Part shown: in pieces, positions 45,957-55,265 of the stretch
Numbering within the stretch: the first letter of the stretch is position 1
Layout of the letters: each line of letters starts with the position of its first letter
DNA from: Schistosoma haematobium
Lineage: Eukaryota; Platyhelminthes; Trematoda; Strigeidida; Schistosomatidae
NCBI RefSeq assembly: GCF_000699445.3
Contig: NC_067200.1
Coordinates: 10,271,450-10,335,449, forward strand
Direction: 5' to 3'
DNA: 64,000 nucleotides
Notes under the pieces: model-generated
Seen by the model: the letters and a program-made list of their open reading frames with translations, nothing else
What the model was told of the DNA's origin: nothing
Database searches by the model: none
Position numbers and translations under genes: made by a program

Positions 45957-46110
45957 CCGCGAGCGGGATCGTGGATGCGCACTGCTGAGGAGTCCCACAA
46001 TAGGACGAAACGGCCTTTCAGTGATTCCAGGTTTTCAATGATCGTCTAACATCAATCGGTTCATGATCTCAATAAAAAAAACTTAATAATCTCCACAACC
46101 CCTAAACTGA
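45957..46110 (+). mobile_element. Family A SINE, 5'-truncated, with ribozyme
   Basis: It starts at the tRNA-like 3' side (CCCGCGAGCGGGATCGTGG) and runs to TAATCTCCACAACCCC. Confidence 0.75.
45979..46024 (+). ncRNA. Hammerhead ribozyme, family A, intact core
   Basis: GCACTG, CTGAGGA (45985-45991), GTCC-CACAATA-GGAC, GAAA, CGGCC, then TTTCAGTG. Core and stem II are perfect. Stem III is altered and the triplet is now TTT or CTT-like, so activity is uncertain. Confidence 0.6.
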
Positions 46111-46577
46111 TTATATTTATCTATTGTATTTTCTGTATTTGTGAGTATGCGTGTGTGTGTGCATGTTCATTTGTTTGTTTATTTGTTTGTATGAGTACAT
46201 ACCTATATATTTGACCATGAATAACAACTACAGCAGATTTACAAGGTTATTTCTTATGATACTGTTGTGTTGAACAAATAGTAAATAACATGTTTTTATC
46301 AATTAATTTGTTTATTTCTATCATCATTTATTTGTTGACTTTAATAAAGAATGCTGTTTCCGGTTTGTTGAACCAACTCTGTGTTGTTTTTGTTATTCTC
46401 TTTTTTTTCTTAAATGACTATCGAGTGTGCTCTTTCTCTTTGTTAACATTTAGTGTTGTCAGTATTTTGTTCATCCGCTTCAATACGTGAATTCGTTTGC
46501 TATTCTATTTTGTTATTCTTATTTATTTATCTATATAGGTAAATAGAGCTTATGTTTTTATTCTGTCTTCATCAGGA
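46111..46577. other. AT-rich spacer with GT run
   Basis: A GT run near 46149-46162. The 66-codon hydrophobic frame at 46290-46490 looks like chance in T-rich DNA. Confidence 0.5.
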
Positions 46578-46765
46578 GTAACATATGAAGGATGTCATTG
46601 ACAGATGTATTCAGGACACGTATTTTATCCTATATGAGGCTTGTTAGGTGGATGAGCCGAGATTCTAATGGAACTGAAACATAGTATCTTTAACTTTAAA
46701 CACCCAGAACGTTATTCATTAAGCTATTGAGTCTAGATAATCGTTAGCTTGTATAATGCGTACAA
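46578..46765 (-). mobile_element. Family B (Sm-alpha-like) SINE, old
   Basis: TATTCAGGACACGTATTTTA, TCCTATATGAGGCTTG corresponds to an inverted ribozyme. The tRNA-like end (AAGCTATTGAGTCTAG) and CGTTAGCTTGTATAATG follow. Core lost. Confidence 0.5.
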
Positions 46766-47454
46766 AGTTATACATATGGAAGGGTTTATATTTTTCATTC
46801 CTAAATTAGATAAAATATTTGCTGTAGATTCCATTTTCTTAGCACTATACAACTTCACTAAAATTTATACCTGGAGATAATATTGATGGAATACAGTCAG
46901 AATGAATATAATGCCATTAAATTCTGATCAACAACTGTCCTTAATATTTAACGTCAGGAAAACTCAAACCGTTACATAAACATATAGTTTACGGCTCATC
47001 TATAGTCCACTTTAAACCTACATTTTAACAGAAAACACTTGTATCTATATGGCTGATCTCAATTAGTAACGTAAATTATCACAAAAGTTTATAGGAATTT
47101 CGATATATATATTTCAATAGTTACTGTATAGAAGTAATCTATCGGGAAAGAGGATTTTTCTTAACAGGTTGACATCAATATACATTGGACAGTTGTATGA
47201 TCATAATCTGATACTCTCTAGTACTGTTCGATAATAACATTCCAGATGAAATCAAGGTCAATATCTCTACATCTTACAGTTGATTTAATGATCACACTAG
47301 AATTACTCTAATCGTTTCTAATCTTTGTATTCAGGTTAATATGTTTTCAGAGGTAATCAGGGAATTTTGAAAATGTAATTGATGTTTTAACACTAACCCA
47401 ATATAATTTACAATGTAAGATTAACTGGAAAATTGTAACGCAACAATATATAAA
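46766..47454. other. Spacer, nothing recognised
   Basis: No gene or assignable repeat. Confidence 0.45.
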
Positions 47455-47655
47455 TCATTGAATATTGGCTCACTGGTCTAGAGTTTAAGCGCTCAATATG
47501 AGACCTTAAAGTTATAAGTTAGATCTCTGATAGGATCATCGATCAGCACTACTAAATGGCCTATACTGAAGCGAAACATTTGTTTGACATTTCGTAACTT
47601 TCGATTGTTTCCCATTTCAAATGATTCTTTCGTAATTTTGACAGTGGGTTGATTT
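47455..47655 (+). mobile_element. Family A SINE, very old
   Basis: TATTGGCTCACTGGTCTAG, AGTTTAAGCGCTC mark the tRNA-like head, and TACTGAAGCGAAACATTTG a ghost of the hammerhead. Confidence 0.5.
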
Positions 47656-48239
47656 TAGCGGGACATCAAGTGAAAATCACATAATAGTGAATTGTTGTCT
47701 GATTTTACGATAATACTCTTTAATACTTAAAAACCATAACCACAACAGGAATCAAATCCAGTTCCCTCACAGTAACAGATGAGTTGATATCTCACTGATA
47801 ATATTTCTAATTTCAGTTAACTGGCTATTAAGTCACCATCGACTGTAACTGATAATATGTTGCACTATAGACATGATTTCAATTCATTTACTGGTAGTTC
47901 TCGGCTAGAATGTCTGAAATACTTCATCAAGTTCATTTTCAGTATTCGCATGATTGTTATTCACAATAGAAAGACTGATGAAATAGTTCAATTAATAGTT
48001 GACATCAAGGAGGGATTTTTATAAATAATCACTGAAAAGCAAGGTGTACTGAAGCGTTAGACATTCCATACTTTTCTATTAATGAAATAATAACTCGATG
48101 TAATTAAATCCATATCACTTTCAATGGACTTTGAATAACAAATCACAATCTCAATACCAAACCGACTAAACTATTTTAAACTTAGCATGATTGCTTTCGA
48201 AAAAAAATTTTATAGTTTTGTATGAACCTAATTTATCAG
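47656..48239. other. Spacer, nothing recognised
   Basis: No gene or assignable repeat. Confidence 0.45.
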
Positions 48240-48770
48240 CTAGAAAGTGAATCAATCAATGTTAGACCACCAATGAAAATCAGGAAGCATTGGATGACCG
48301 ATTCGTCCTAGTATGGGACTCCTCAGTAGTGCGCATCCACGATCTTGAACGCAGGATTCGAACACAGTACATACTGATAATTATCATATGCTCACTCGTG
48401 ACTAACATTGAGAGATAAGTCTGGGAGTTCTGGTGAGAAGACGTGATCGGTGGAGTTGAACTGTGTCGGATATGATACAATTATCCACTTAGGGTTATAG
48501 AAAATGGCTGCACAGTATGGTGGATTGATTGAAGTTAGACATGAACACCGTTGGATGCTGACTTAGTGGTCTAGAGTTTACGTTTTTATGTGCCAGACCG
48601 AAGGTCTTGTGTTTGAATCCTGAGTGTGGGTAGTTGATGCGCATTGCTGAAATGTCTCATAGTAGAACAAAACGGCCGCCTAGTGCTCCCAGGTTTTCAG
48701 TGGTGGTCTAACGTTGTTCGACTTATGATCCTAATCAAAATTCAGCAATCCCCTTAACCCCATATAGTGA
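48240..48770. mobile_element. Family A SINE foldback, both arms long
   Basis: The antisense arm to about 48380 (hammerhead with GACTCCTCAGTAGTGC; core pair GAAT on the minus strand) joins a full sense copy (CTCGTGACTAACATTG to CAATCCCCTTAACCCC). The sense hammerhead is degraded (CTGAAATGTCTC, ACAAAACGG). Confidence 0.75.
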
Positions 48771-48774
48771 ACGA

Positions 48775-49045
48775 AACCACAGATGTGGACAATCAATTTA
48801 TTGATTGGTACAATATGACATGATATCTTAGTGAGGTATGAAAACATACACTGAATGATTTATTTGCAAATTTCCATCATTCACTCTTCACATTCTGTAT
48901 AATTCTTTCAATTCACACTTCCTTCTTATTTCATTTTCTATTCTTTTCAATTCGATCTTCTTAGCCTTCTGATGCCAGGCTTTTCATTTCAAGTTGGTGT
49001 TACATGCTACTAATGTCGACAGATATAAGTAGCATACACCACATC
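48775..49045 (+). repeat. Family F repeat, long copy
   Basis: TAGTGAACGAAACCACAGATG, ATATCTTAGTGAGGTATG, TTTGCAAATTTCC, CGATCTTCTTAGCC, and a hairpin CTACTAATGTCGACAGATA then TAAGTAG. It adjoins the A foldback end to end. Confidence 0.65.
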
Positions 49046-49466
49046 TACACTGAGAGGGTAAATTGTCATCTTTGTCGGATAATAATATGAATAAATAGCC
49101 TCTCCTTACTTGATAATATCTCTGTCTCTATCTATCTACTTATTTATATAAAAATTGATATAATTTATATTAAACACATCACTGTGATCACCTTGTAATG
49201 ACAAGTGTACTGGTCTACTTATCTAATTACTTAATAACGATATATATATATATATATATATATAATACAATGTATCAATTAGACTGTAAACATAATATGT
49301 CACAAGTAAATTAAAAGTAACATAATTATTTTTCAATAATATCAACCCAAATGATAAGCAACTTTGTGTTTTTCACCCGTTGTTATAGTTTCATAAAAAC
49401 ATTCTACCTAAAACTGAGATATTATTACTGTTTTCATCGGTAGTATTTGTTTAATATTTCTACTTT
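49046..49466. repeat. Spacer with TA microsatellite
   Basis: (TA)n at about 49240-49263. Otherwise AT-rich and unrecognised. Confidence 0.6.
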
Positions 49467-49891
49467 TTCAATGGTTAAGATCATGAGTCAGTTAAAACTA
49501 GACCACCATGGAAAACCTGGAAGCACTGGATGGCCGTTTCGTCCCATTGTGGGACTTTTCAGCAGTGCGTATCCACGATCTCGCCCCCTGAGAGACTCGA
49601 ACCGAGGACCTGCTGAATTCGCGCGCGAGCACTTAACCAACTAGACCACTGAGCCGACATCCAACGGTGTTAATGTCTAACTTCAACTAATCAACGAAAA
49701 TGAGCAACACATTGTCATCAGTGAGTTACTATCTCACAACAGACCTGGTTGAACTCCATTGGTCACTACTTCTCACTAGAACTCCAGGATATACCTCTTG
49801 AAGCCAGTCACTAGTGAGCATATGTTAATTAATATGAGAAGGGGTTTTGTGTATATTATAGTAATTTCAATGGTTAAGATCATGAGTCAGT
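49467..49891 (-). mobile_element. Family A SINE, full length, with repeated end
   Basis: A full antisense copy: 3' end, hammerhead (49523-49568, core CTGAAAA), B-box (ACTCGAACCGAGGACC on the plus strand), A-box and 5' body to ACTAGTGAGCATATG. At the far side a second 3' end piece in the same orientation follows (GTAATTTCAATGGTTAAGAT, CATGAGTCAG), so the element is bracketed by direct copies of its own 3' end, as in a partial tandem. Confidence 0.8.
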
Positions 49892-50274
49892 TTCTATTTT
49901 TATCATGATGATTAAACTTCTTATGTATTATACATTGTTTCGGATTTGATTTTAGCTAGAAAACATTGAACAGTTATTTCATTTTAGTATAAGATTCTTT
50001 AATAGTGAGTACCCACTACCCTAACATATATAGGAGTTGAACATGAGATGTTGAAGACACATAGCTATTGCTTACTAACCTCTAGGTCAATCAGTTGACA
50101 TCTAACTTTTTTTGATTTCAAATTTTAATCAGTATTCACGGTATTACACGACTATCGATCAATGCTGTCGGTGAATAGATTATATTAAGAAATGTAAGCA
50201 ACAGAATACTAGTTATATGTTCTCAAACTAACACTATTTTCATAAGACCTGAATATTCTGGATTGGATTAATAA
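49892..50274 (-). mobile_element. Old family A remnant and spacer
   Basis: At 49955-50110 GAAAACATTGAACAGTTATT, TCATTTTAGTATAAGATTC, ACCTCTAGGTCAATCAG follows the antisense A order. The rest is unrecognised. Confidence 0.4.
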
Positions 50275-50570
50275 TAAATCTATAAGTATTACTACTGATA
50301 TGTGCTACTGATGTCGATAAATATAAGTAGCATGTATCATCAGTCGGAAGTGAAATGCCTGACGTCAGAAGGTTAAGAAAAGAACTAAAACAGAGAGTGA
50401 TTGGTATAGAAACGAAGGAATAATCAAGTTTGAAACGATTGATTAACATTTCACCAATGAATTATATACTGCATAGTTCTTATATTTGACCAAGATATTC
50501 TGTAATGTTATATTAAAATCAGTTTCTTTTTTTGTCCCTATTGGTGTTCTCATTCACTGCACTATTAAGG
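50275..50570 (-). repeat. Family F repeat, long copy
   Basis: The minus strand ends in the hairpin GCTACTTATATTTATCGAC then ATCAGTAGC (complement of about 50300-50335). The start GAATGAGAACACCAATAGGG lies at the right end. Confidence 0.6.
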
Positions 50571-50999
50571 ATAAAATAGTCGATAAGTATTCCTCATTCC
50601 TTTTTTTTTCTTAGTGATTATCTGACTAAAAGTTAATCTATGATATAAATGTATACGAAAGGGTCAAGTCAATAATAATTTCTAGGGAATTTCATATTAC
50701 TTTGAATAAAAATATCTAATTTATTCAACAGTGTAAACATACTAAATTATTCCAGTTTTCTATGAATTATGAATGGATGATTTGTTTTTCCCATTGCAAG
50801 TTCAATAATTAATAATGTCTGCTAGTTAGACGTAATCATTGAATAAACCTAATATACTTTGTGGAATTTATCAGTTTACATGTTTTTATAACAACACAGA
50901 CATAGGAACCAGTATTCATAATGTGTAACGTAAGCTGGTTTACAATACTGATAAGTAGTTGTTAATAGAATATATAACTAGCGATCTTACTCATTGGTT
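50571..50999. other. Spacer, nothing recognised
   Basis: No gene or assignable repeat. Confidence 0.45.
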
Positions 51000-51105
51000 T
51001 TAAATCATGAATTGATCTTAGATAGACTTCTAATAAAAAGTAGGAAGCATTGGAGAGTTGTTTCGTCCTAGTATGGGACTCTCTAGAAGTACCCATAAGG
51101 AATCT
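51000..51105 (-). mobile_element. Family A SINE fragment
   Basis: TCATGAATTGATCTTAGATAG, AGGAAGCATTGGAGAG, then TTGTTTCGTCCTAGTATGG: the antisense 3' end and part of the hammerhead. Confidence 0.6.
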
Positions 51106-51470
51106 ACCAATCATCTACTTATTCCGATTAATTTGGTGAATTTGTATTCTTCAAGCTGGTTAGTTTAGCCATGAAACTTGTACTGTATTTCTAGGCATCA
51201 TGATCAGTATAAAGTTTATATAAAATGCATTTCGAATTCACCAAATAGTATACAATCGATTGTGACAATCAACAAATGGATTATTCCACCACATATCATA
51301 AAAATATTGAAAATTAAAAGTTTAGTGAAACGGTTCAGATTAAGCATAGCTTACAAGGCAGAAAACTTACTTCCAATCAATTTTATGCAAACCAAAAGAT
51401 GAAATTTTAGAAATTATACTGGTTGAAATCATGAGTCAATTGAAGCTAGACCACCATGGAAAACCTGGAA

Positions 51471-51516
51471 GAACTGGACGGCCGTTTCGTCCTAGTATGG
51501 GACTCCTCAGCAATGC
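51471..51516 (-). ncRNA. Hammerhead ribozyme, family A, intact core
   Basis: Minus strand: GCATTG/CAGTTC stem I with one mismatch and one wobble, CTGAGGA, GTCC-CATACTA-GGAC, GAAA, CGGCCG, TC. Confidence 0.7.
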
Positions 51517-51735
51517 GCATTCACGATCCCGCTCCCCGCGACATTCGAACCCAGGACCTATCAGTCCCGCACCAGGCGCTTAACCATGGTTTACTGTGGC
51601 GCAACTTCATGGATTGGTTGAAGTTAGACATTAACACCTTTGGATGTCGGCTCAGTGGTCTAGTTGGTTAAGCGCTTGCACGCGAGGGTGGTAGGTCCTG
51701 AGTTTGAATGTCGCGGAAGGCGGGATTGTGGATGC

Positions 51736-51781
51736 ACACTGCTGAGGAGTTCCATGATGGGACGAAACGGCCATCCAGTGC
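51736..51781 (+). ncRNA. Hammerhead ribozyme, family A, near intact
   Basis: CACTG/CAGTG stem I, CTGAGGA (51742-51748), GTTC-CATGATG-GGAC (one U-G pair), GAAA, CGGCCA, TC. One stem III pair is lost. Confidence 0.65.
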
Positions 51782-52460
51782 TTCCAGGTTTTCCATGGTG
51801 GTCCAGCTTCAATTGACTCATGATTTCAATCAGTCAAAAGATGAAATAACAAAAGAATAAAAGCTGAACATTATCTGTAAAATAAAGTGTTCCAAGTGTA
51901 TGAGGTTAGTCAATCACAATGTAGGAACTGATACTTACGTACATCGGTTCAATTTGCTATATCTCATTGTCACGGAGAGTTGAAACTTTCAGATGAAATC
52001 CCAGTCAGTAGTAGTATGAGCGGTGATTGAAAAGATTATCCACCGAAGATACGATTCAACAGAAAATAAATTAGTGTAAAAAATTTTATGAGGAGTTCAG
52101 AAGCTCAGAATCTGAGAAAAGACTAACAATAAACGCACCTTAGCCATTGTAAACGATTTTGAGTAAGTTCATTCAAAGTTTCTAACAACTGGTTACTGAA
52201 ATCACAGGGACCCCAACCAGGTGGTCTACACTTCATGGACTGATGTCATATTTTGATTTGGCTGCCATTTGAGCGAAACACCACATTAGACAAGATAGGC
52301 ACACTTTTTATTTTTGTCTGTATGAAAATCAATTAGCTGTCAAATGTTATGAATTTTTTGGCTTTTATCAGTGCACAAGAAAAATTTTATAGTTACACAT
52401 TCTATAAAGGAAAATCTTAGACTTAATCATTATCTCATTAAAGATTGTTATTCCGACAAA

Positions 52461-53064
52461 TTGACCGGTTTCAGTCTTATGCTTTGAAATTATAATGATC
52501 ATATTCACAATTGAATTCATGAGTTGATCTAAGCTAGACCACCTATGGAAACTTGTAAGGGCTACTCACCAATGTGTACACACGATTCCACACTCAGAAT
52601 TCGAAACAAGTAATTTTAGTCTCGCGCGTGAATGTATAACCTCGAAACCAATGAAACGTGATCCACCGGTGTTCATGTCTAACTTCAATAAATTCATGAT
52701 ATTCTACAACCATGTTCTCGATGTTCGAGTGAGAATCTGTGATCAGTGGAGTTCAACCGTGTTGGATGTGAGGCAGTGATCCACTGTAGTCAATGGAAGT
52801 TGGCGGTGTGATATCGTGAATTGATTGATGTTGGGCTTTAACACCTTAGTATGTTGATTCAGTGTTCTAGATATTAATTGTTCACGTGCGAGTGCGAATA
52901 TGCTTGGTTTGAGTCTCATCTGTGAATGTGTAGATGAGTAGTATGGGGGGATTCCCACACTAGGACGAGATGGCCATCCAATGCTTGCACGTTTTCAATG
53001 TTGGTCTAGCTTATATGAAGTCGTGAATTTATCTGTGAAAATACTACAATCTCCACAAATCCCC
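52461..53064. mobile_element. Family A full-length foldback, sister of 45167-45749
   Basis: The inverted near-identical copy of the 45-kb element, here complete in the region deleted there (GACCAACATTGAAAACGTGC on the minus strand). The similarity continues to GGTCAA past the usual SINE end. It directly follows the end of P2. Confidence 0.8.
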
Positions 53065-53124
53065 TTACTGATAAATTTCATGTCAAACAATAATTTCTCA
53101 GTAGTATATAAATTTGATATAAAA

Positions 53125-53395
53125 TTCATTTCTATATTGGACGTTTAGGACTGCAATTTGTCGGTCTTCTATCAGCATTATGTGCATCCTGTGCGGATTG
53201 CCTTGATATTACTTTAAGTCACAAGCATTATAAAAAAATGGTATTTGAAGTGAACGATATTGTGTTCGAATCGTGGAATGAATATCAACGTTAGGGATGT
53301 AAGTACATCCAGCTGATGAGTCCCAACTAGGACGAAATGTGTGTGTCCTAGATTCCACTTCTTGCCACCATCCATATCTACTTCTAAGTTTGATA
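53125..53395 (+). mobile_element. Family B (Sm-alpha-like) SINE with hammerhead
   Basis: Sense copy: ATTATGTGCATCCTGTGCGG, ATTACTTTAAGTCACAAGC, a shrunken tRNA-like part (TTTGAAGTGAACGATATTG, GTGTTCGAATCGTGG), the hammerhead, and TTCCACTTCTTGCCACC at the end. An internal piece including the A box is missing. Confidence 0.75.
53303..53358 (+). ncRNA. Hammerhead ribozyme, Sm-alpha type, intact core
   Basis: ATCCAG/CTAGAT stem I with one mismatch, CTGATGA (53313-53319), GTCC-CAACTA-GGAC, GAAA (53334-53337), a TG-repeat in place of CGCGCG, then TC. Core and stem II are perfect; stem III is weak. Confidence 0.7.
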
Positions 53396-53471
53396 TTGTT
53401 AAATATGATATGAAAATATTTATGTATACCTATTTAAAAATTAATTTTCAAGTTTATTATTGAATTATCGT

Positions 53472-53850
53472 AATGGGGGTTTATGAAGTTTGTAATAATT
53501 TTAATAGTCAAATTCATGAGTCTATCTAAACTAGACCATTAATGAAAACCTGCGAGCATTAGATGGCCAATTTTTCCTAGTATCGAACTCCCCAGGAGTA
53601 AGCATCTACAATCCTGAACTCAGTACTCAAACTCATGACTTTTGATTTCGTGCATGAACGCTTAACCTCTAGATTACTAACCTAGTATCCAACCTGTTAA
53701 TGTCTAACTTCCATCGATCAATAATCTTGTGTAATCCATCATCCATTTGTCTGAAGTAAATACCTGTCTGTACCTGACATGAATTGGATTTCACTAGTGA
53801 CAGAGTCCAGTGCTTCTAGCTTAGATTAACTCATGAATTCAACTATATTT
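53472..53850 (-). mobile_element. Family A SINE, old, full length
   Basis: The antisense 3' end (GAAGTTTGTAATAATTTTAA), a hammerhead ghost (CTAGTATCGAACTCCCC), B-box (GTACTCAAACTCATG), A-box (AACGCTTAACCTCTAGATTA) and 5' body (GAATTGGATTTCACTAGTGA), then a short sense end (CCAGTGCTTCTAGC). Confidence 0.65.
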
Positions 53851-54133
53851 TTTTTGAATAAATATCACTAAGTGTATTTATATTATATGTAAATCTAATC
53901 AATGTCAATATAAAATTATCGATTATATTACTTAAATTAATTATTATTGTCATAAAATCAAATCAGTAATTTTCTTTTTCTGTCATTTTTAATTAAATTT
54001 TACTAATTGGATTAATTTTCACATTGTAAAGTTGATTAGTTCAAATGGTGATTGTATTTGGTTGGTTTGTTTGTTTGTTATTCTCGCATAAAGTTTTATG
54101 TTTGAACAAAATGTTGTGTTAAAAAATAAATGA
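53851..54133. other. AT-rich spacer
   Basis: No gene. This is the pre-insertion flank of D3. Confidence 0.5.
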
Positions 54134-54709
54134 ATATTGAATCAATTATTTACTTACTTAATTACTTACTTACGCCTGTTACTCCTAATGGAGCATAGGC
54201 CGCCGGTCAGCATTCTCCAATCCACTCTATCCTGAGCCTTCCTTTTTAGTTCTGTCCAATCGTTGTTCATTTTATTCATATCTGTCACCATTTCTCGGTG
54301 TAATGTGTTCTTTAGTCTACCTCTTTTCTTTTGGCCTTGAGGATTCCAAGTAAGAGCTTGTCTTGTGACGCAGTTGGGTGCTTTCCTCAATGTGTGTCCT
54401 ATCCATTTCCAGTACTTCTTCCTGATTTCTTCCTCAGCTGGGATCTGGTTTGTTCTCTCTCACAGTAGGTTGTTGCTAATAGTGTCCGGCCAACGGATCC
54501 GAAGTATTTTGCGTAGACAACGGTTAATAAACATTTGCACCTTCTGGATAATGGCTTTCGTAGTTCTCCAAGTTTCCGTACAGTACAGTAGAACTGTCTT
54601 CACATTTGTATTAAAAATCCTGACCTTGGTGTTGGTTGACAGCTGTTTTGAGTGTCAGATGTTCTTCAGTTGTAAATATGCTGCTCTTGTTTTTCCATAT
54701 TGAATCAAT
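54134..54709 (-). mobile_element. RTE/SR2-like LINE 3' end (D3) with 13-bp target duplication
   Basis: ATATTGAATCAAT occurs at 54134-54146 and 54697-54709. Between them lie 550 bp of family D on the minus strand, ending in a TAAG tail (plus-strand TTACTTACTTAATTACTTAC). This is a clean 5'-truncated target-primed insertion. Confidence 0.9.
54166..54696 (-). pseudogene. RTE/SR2-like reverse transcriptase C-terminus, 5'-truncated
   Basis: The minus-strand frame stays in phase for almost the whole insert. In order: [64 protein letters not shown]-like [26 protein letters not shown] and the terminal GGLCS..NRRK before the stop. Two Trp codons have become TGA, so only the last 74 codons (54166-54390) stay open from a Met. 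This region lies after the catalytic domain, and its role is not well defined in the family. It is the best preserved D copy and a good reference for D1, D2 and D4. Confidence 0.85.
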
Positions 54710-54884
54710 ATTCAACTTGTTGATAATTTGTAATCCATGATTCTTACATTATCATTCAAACTTTCTTGACTATTGGTAGTAAATAGTGAGTAGTAATCTA
54801 TCAAAACAAAAGTTACTAGATTCATGTTCCAATGTGAACTATAATATTAGGATTCAATTATATCTAATTGACAATTTCAAAATA
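54710..54884. other. AT-rich spacer
   Basis: Nothing recognised. Confidence 0.5.
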
Positions 54885-55265
54885 ATTTAATAGTTGCATT
54901 TATGAGTCGATTGAAGCCAGAGATACTTCCTTAAGTTCTAATGGAGTTCAACCAGGTCTGTTGTGAGATAGTAACTCATCGAAGACAATGGTGGAGCAAT
55001 TTCGAAGATTGTTTAAAGTTAGACATTAACATCGTTAGATGCCGACTCAGTGGTCTAGAGATTAAGCGCTCACGTGAAAGACCGATAGGTCCTGAGTTCG
55101 AATCTTGCGGGATGAAATCGTGGGTGAGCACTGTTGAGGAGTCCCATACTAGGACGAAACGGATGTCTAGTGCTCTCAGGTTTTCCATGGTGATCTAGCG
55201 CCAATCGATTCATGAATTCAACTATTAAATTACTATAATATCCACAAAACCTCTCTCTGATTATA
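54885..55265 (+). mobile_element. Family A SINE with short antisense cap
   Basis: A very short antisense end (AATAGTTGCATTTATGAGTC, GATTGAAGCCAG) joins a sense copy at GAGATACTTCC/GTTCTAATGGAG. The A-box (GGTCTAGAGATTAAGCGC), B-box (GAGTTCGAATCTTGC), hammerhead and full 3' end are present. Confidence 0.8.
55128..55173 (+). ncRNA. Hammerhead motif, family A, C3-to-U core
   Basis: GCACTG, TTGAGGA (55134-55140), GTCC-CATACTA-GGAC, GAAA, CGGATG, TC, TAGTGC. The same C3 to U change is seen at 1.0 and 4.1 kb; it may define another silent subfamily or be CpG-type decay. Confidence 0.55.

Larger units (their letters stand above)
51393..51847. mobile_element. Family A foldback with 13-bp target duplication
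   Basis: CAAAAGATGAAAT occurs at 51393-51405 and 51835-51847, and once only at the matching place in P1 (28852-28864). The 429-bp insert between is antisense 3' half (to about 51590, including the A-box side GGCGCTTAACC) plus a sense copy from GTTTACTGTGGCGCAAC. Both arms therefore arrived as one unit, or the second arm formed during insertion. Each arm has a hammerhead. Confidence 0.85.
51220..52440 (+). pseudogene. Penelope-like element fragment (P2), interrupted
   Basis: Three blocks match P1 in order. 51220-51405 (ACAATCAACAAATGGATTA, CCACCACATATCATAAAAAT, TATGCAAACCAAAAGATGAA) covers the linker before the endonuclease. 51848-51905 covers the CxxC region (TGTTCCAAGTGTATGAGG). 52272-52437 covers the GIY-YIG end and beyond (ACCACATTAGACAAGATAGG, GAAAATCAATTAGCTGTC, AAAATCTTAGACTTAATC). 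A family A SINE splits the first and second blocks, and about 365 bp of other sequence splits the second and third. All frames are broken; no product is possible. Confidence 0.7.
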
